The position numbers and the translations under genes are program-made. The notes under the pieces are model-generated. The model made no database searches and had not been told where the DNA came from. It was given only the letters and a program-made list of their open reading frames with translations. A stretch of DNA of 8,143 nucleotides from an uncultured Bacteroidota bacterium. Its GTDB lineage: Bacteria > Bacteroidota > Bacteroidia > Chitinophagales > Chitinophagaceae. How positions within the stretch are numbered: position 1 is the stretch's first letter; each line of letters begins with the position of its first letter. This document shows, in pieces, positions 6,436-8,143 of this stretch. The stretch is taken from NCBI GenBank assembly GCA_903913355.1, contig CAIWKU010000228.1, forward strand, positions 1-8,143. The letters run 5' to 3'.

Positions 6436-6456
6436 CAGTAAATTGTATTTTTACTG
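6436..6456. promoter_or_regulatory. Perfect 7-bp inverted repeat just before bshC, candidate operator or leader hairpin
   Basis: CAGTAAA (6436-6442) and TTTACTG (6450-6456) are exact reverse complements separated by seven bases; the right arm ends six bases before the start codon at 6463. Centre-to-centre distance is 14 bp, somewhat more than one helical turn, which suits a dimeric repressor. In RNA it would form a 7-bp stem beside the ribosome entry site. TATTTTTA at 6446-6453, a weak -7-like string, lies within it. Confidence 0.4.
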
Positions 6457-6462
6457 CCAATT

Positions 6463-8070
6463 ATGGATCAGACAGCCAATTATTTACCTTACGAAAGCAC
6501 CGGTTATTTTACTAAGATCGTTTCAGATTATTTGACACAATCACCCTTGTTGAAACCATTTTACCAGCATTCCCCTACTATTGAGGGTATTGCTGATTCC
6601 ATTAAAGCGCGACAGGCATTTCAAACACCCAGATCCCTGTTGGTGGATGTGTTAACCGACCAGTATACGGGTATTCCACAAACAGATAAGCTAATAACCA
6701 ATATCCGGTTATTAGCCGATTCCGGAACTTTTACCATTACTACCGCACACCAACCCAATATTTTTACCGGGCCACTTTATTTTGTCTATAAAATAATTCA
6801 CACCATCAAACTGGCCGAGGAACTGGCTACCCAATGGCCACAATATAAATTTGTACCCGTTTATTATATGGGTAGTGAAGATGCTGATCTGGAAGAATTG
6901 GGTTTTGTAAATGTTGGCGGACAAAAACTGGTTTGGGAAACCAAACAAACAGGTGCTGTTGGGAGAATGAAAGTGGATAAGGGTTTACAGAAAATAATAC
7001 ATGCCATTCATGGACAGACAGGGGTTTTGCCTTTTGGGAACTCGCTTCATGAATTATTCAGCCAATGTTATACTGAGGGAAAATCCATTCAGCAAGCCAC
7101 ATTAGAATTGGTAAATGCATTGTTTGGCGAATTCGGACTACTGGTTTTGATTCCGGATAATGCAAAACTCAAAACTGCATTTCATTCAGTAGTAGTGAAA
7201 GAACTGATTGAAGGTTTTTCTCATAAAGTGGTTGCTAAAACTATTGAAGCACTTAGAGAAAATTATAAAGTACAGGCCGGTGGCAGAGAGATCAACTTGT
7301 TTTACCTAAAAGACGACAAAAGGGAAAGGATTGAAAGGGATGGAGAGGGTTATATCATACATGCAAGTAATTTGCATTTTTCTAAAGAGGAGATGCTGAA
7401 AGAGCTGGAACAAAATCCGGAGAGATTCAGTGCCAATGTAATCCTCAGAGGAGCTTTTCAGGAATTGGTATTACCCAATATTGTATTTATTGGGGGCGGT
7501 GGCGAATTGGCCTACTGGCTAGAATTAAAGAATGTATTTGGAGAAATCGGAATCCCATATCCTGTGTTGCTTTTGCGCAATTCCTTTTTACTAATGAAAG
7601 AATCACAGTCTGATAATTTAACAAAACTGGGGTTCACAGAAGCAGATTTGTTCAAGAGTGCTTTTGACCTGCTTACTATTTTGGTGAAAAAAGAATCGGA
7701 TAACCAATTAAATCTTTCGGCGGAATTAGCAGAAGCAAAAGCATACTATGCAAAACTTCAGCAAATCACAGACAAAGTAGATACCAGCTTATCGGAGCAT
7801 ACAATGGCACTCGAAAAAAAAGCCTTGAAAAAATTGCTGGCATTGGAGAAAAAAATCCTGAAAGCGGAAAAATTGAAATACCAGGTGCAACAAAAACAAA
7901 TAGAGAAAATCAAACAAGACCTGTTCCCGCATAACAGTCTGCAGGAAAGAGTAGATAATTTCTCTCTTTATTATGCCCAATACGGGAAAGCCTGGTTACA
8001 GATGATTTATCAGGTATCCAAAGGCCTCAATGGCGGATTTGGTATCATCACGGTAGTATCTACTAAATAA
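6463..8070 (+). CDS. bshC: Bacillithiol biosynthesis cysteine-adding enzyme BshC
   Basis: This 535-residue cytoplasmic protein has the usual BshC length and layout. The N-terminus LPYESTGYFTKIVSDYL (8-24) is typical. A nucleotidyl-transferase-like core follows, with TAHQPNIFTGPLY (94-106) and the VYYMGSEDADLEEL segment (133-146), then NVILRGAFQELVLPN (325-339) with a GGGGELAYW turn (344-352). A charged, lysine-rich coiled coil spans about 410-487, ending in FPHNSLQERVDNF (488-500), the family's C-terminal signature. Known role: joins cysteine to glucosaminyl-malate, the last step in making bacillithiol, the low-molecular-weight thiol used by Firmicutes and many Bacteroidota. bshA and bshB are not in the window. 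The gene lies 140 bases after the dehydrogenase and is probably an independent unit, since the gap carries hairpins and an inverted repeat. The ATG at 6463 is supported by the family N-terminus; the upstream ATG at 6411 is out of frame. Confidence 0.95.
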   Translation: MDQTANYLPYESTGYFTKIVSDYLTQSPLLKPFYQHSPTIEGIADSIKARQAFQTPRSLLVDVLTDQYTGIPQTDKLITNIRLLADSGTFTITTAHQPNIFTGPLYFVYKIIHTIKLAEELATQWPQYKFVPVYYMGSEDADLEELGFVNVGGQKLVWETKQTGAVGRMKVDKGLQKIIHAIHGQTGVLPFGNSLHELFSQCYTEGKSIQQATLELVNALFGEFGLLVLIPDNAKLKTAFHSVVVKELIEGFSHKVVAKTIEALRENYKVQAGGREINLFYLKDDKRERIERDGEGYIIHASNLHFSKEEMLKELEQNPERFSANVILRGAFQELVLPNIVFIGGGGELAYWLELKNVFGEIGIPYPVLLLRNSFLLMKESQSDNLTKLGFTEADLFKSAFDLLTILVKKESDNQLNLSAELAEAKAYYAKLQQITDKVDTSLSEHTMALEKKALKKLLALEKKILKAEKLKYQVQQKQIEKIKQDLFPHNSLQERVDNFSLYYAQYGKAWLQMIYQVSKGLNGGFGIITVVSTK

Positions 8071-8143
8071 TTCCCTATTAAGGTGCGGGGAACTTGCATA
8101 TCGACCGCTCTAATTCTCAAAAATTATTCATCAAATCCATTTG

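Noticed and set aside
6411..6515. 34-codon upstream frame starting with ATG at 6411 and overlapping the start of bshC
   Set aside because: It is out of frame with bshC, has no recognisable product and no ribosome site; random short frames of this size are common. It could only matter as a translated leader.
8071..8143. Possible promoter (TCCATTTG at the right edge) or start of a further gene
   Set aside because: Only one -7-like string at the cut edge with no -33 at a suitable distance and no coding frame to judge; nothing can be supported.

Overview
The window looks like a chromosomal segment of a Bacteroidota bacterium, most likely class Chitinophagia (family-level placement is inference). 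Protein style, modest GC, absence of clear Shine-Dalgarno sequences, -7 elements resembling the Bacteroidota consensus TAnnTTTG, and a BshC bacillithiol enzyme all fit. Six real protein genes fill most of it. No RNA genes, insertion sequences, CRISPR arrays or phage genes were seen.

Left part (1-2510): a 42-bp tract of six CACCAAA heptamers lies just before a two-gene operon. The operon encodes a DapA-family lyase (probable 1-pyrroline-4-hydroxy-2-carboxylate deaminase) and an aldehyde dehydrogenase of the alpha-ketoglutarate semialdehyde type. Middle (2511-3904): one gene on the minus strand encodes a membrane di-iron oxygenase of the sterol desaturase/fatty acid hydroxylase superfamily, resembling alkylglycerol monooxygenase. 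It converges on the aldehyde dehydrogenase and diverges from the next gene through a very compact shared promoter region. Right part (3905-8070): a 4-hydroxyproline 2-epimerase of the proline racemase family, a DadA-like FAD dehydrogenase (probable D-hydroxyproline dehydrogenase), and bshC, the last enzyme of bacillithiol synthesis. The final 73 bases (8071-8143) and the first 40 hold no gene I can support.

Taken together, four of the six genes reconstruct the whole trans-4-hydroxy-L-proline catabolic route: epimerisation to cis-4-hydroxy-D-proline, oxidation to 1-pyrroline-4-hydroxy-2-carboxylate, deaminative dehydration to alpha-ketoglutarate semialdehyde, and oxidation to alpha-ketoglutarate. 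No dedicated transporter or regulator is visible in the window. The membrane oxygenase and bshC have no obvious link to this pathway.

I do not see a clearly new biological system. The least explained signals are non-coding: the heptamer tract, the overlapping divergent promoters around 3858-3885, and the structured 140-bp gap before bshC, with a 12-bp hairpin, repeated GTATCC-type half-sites and a perfect 7-bp inverted repeat six bases before the start codon.
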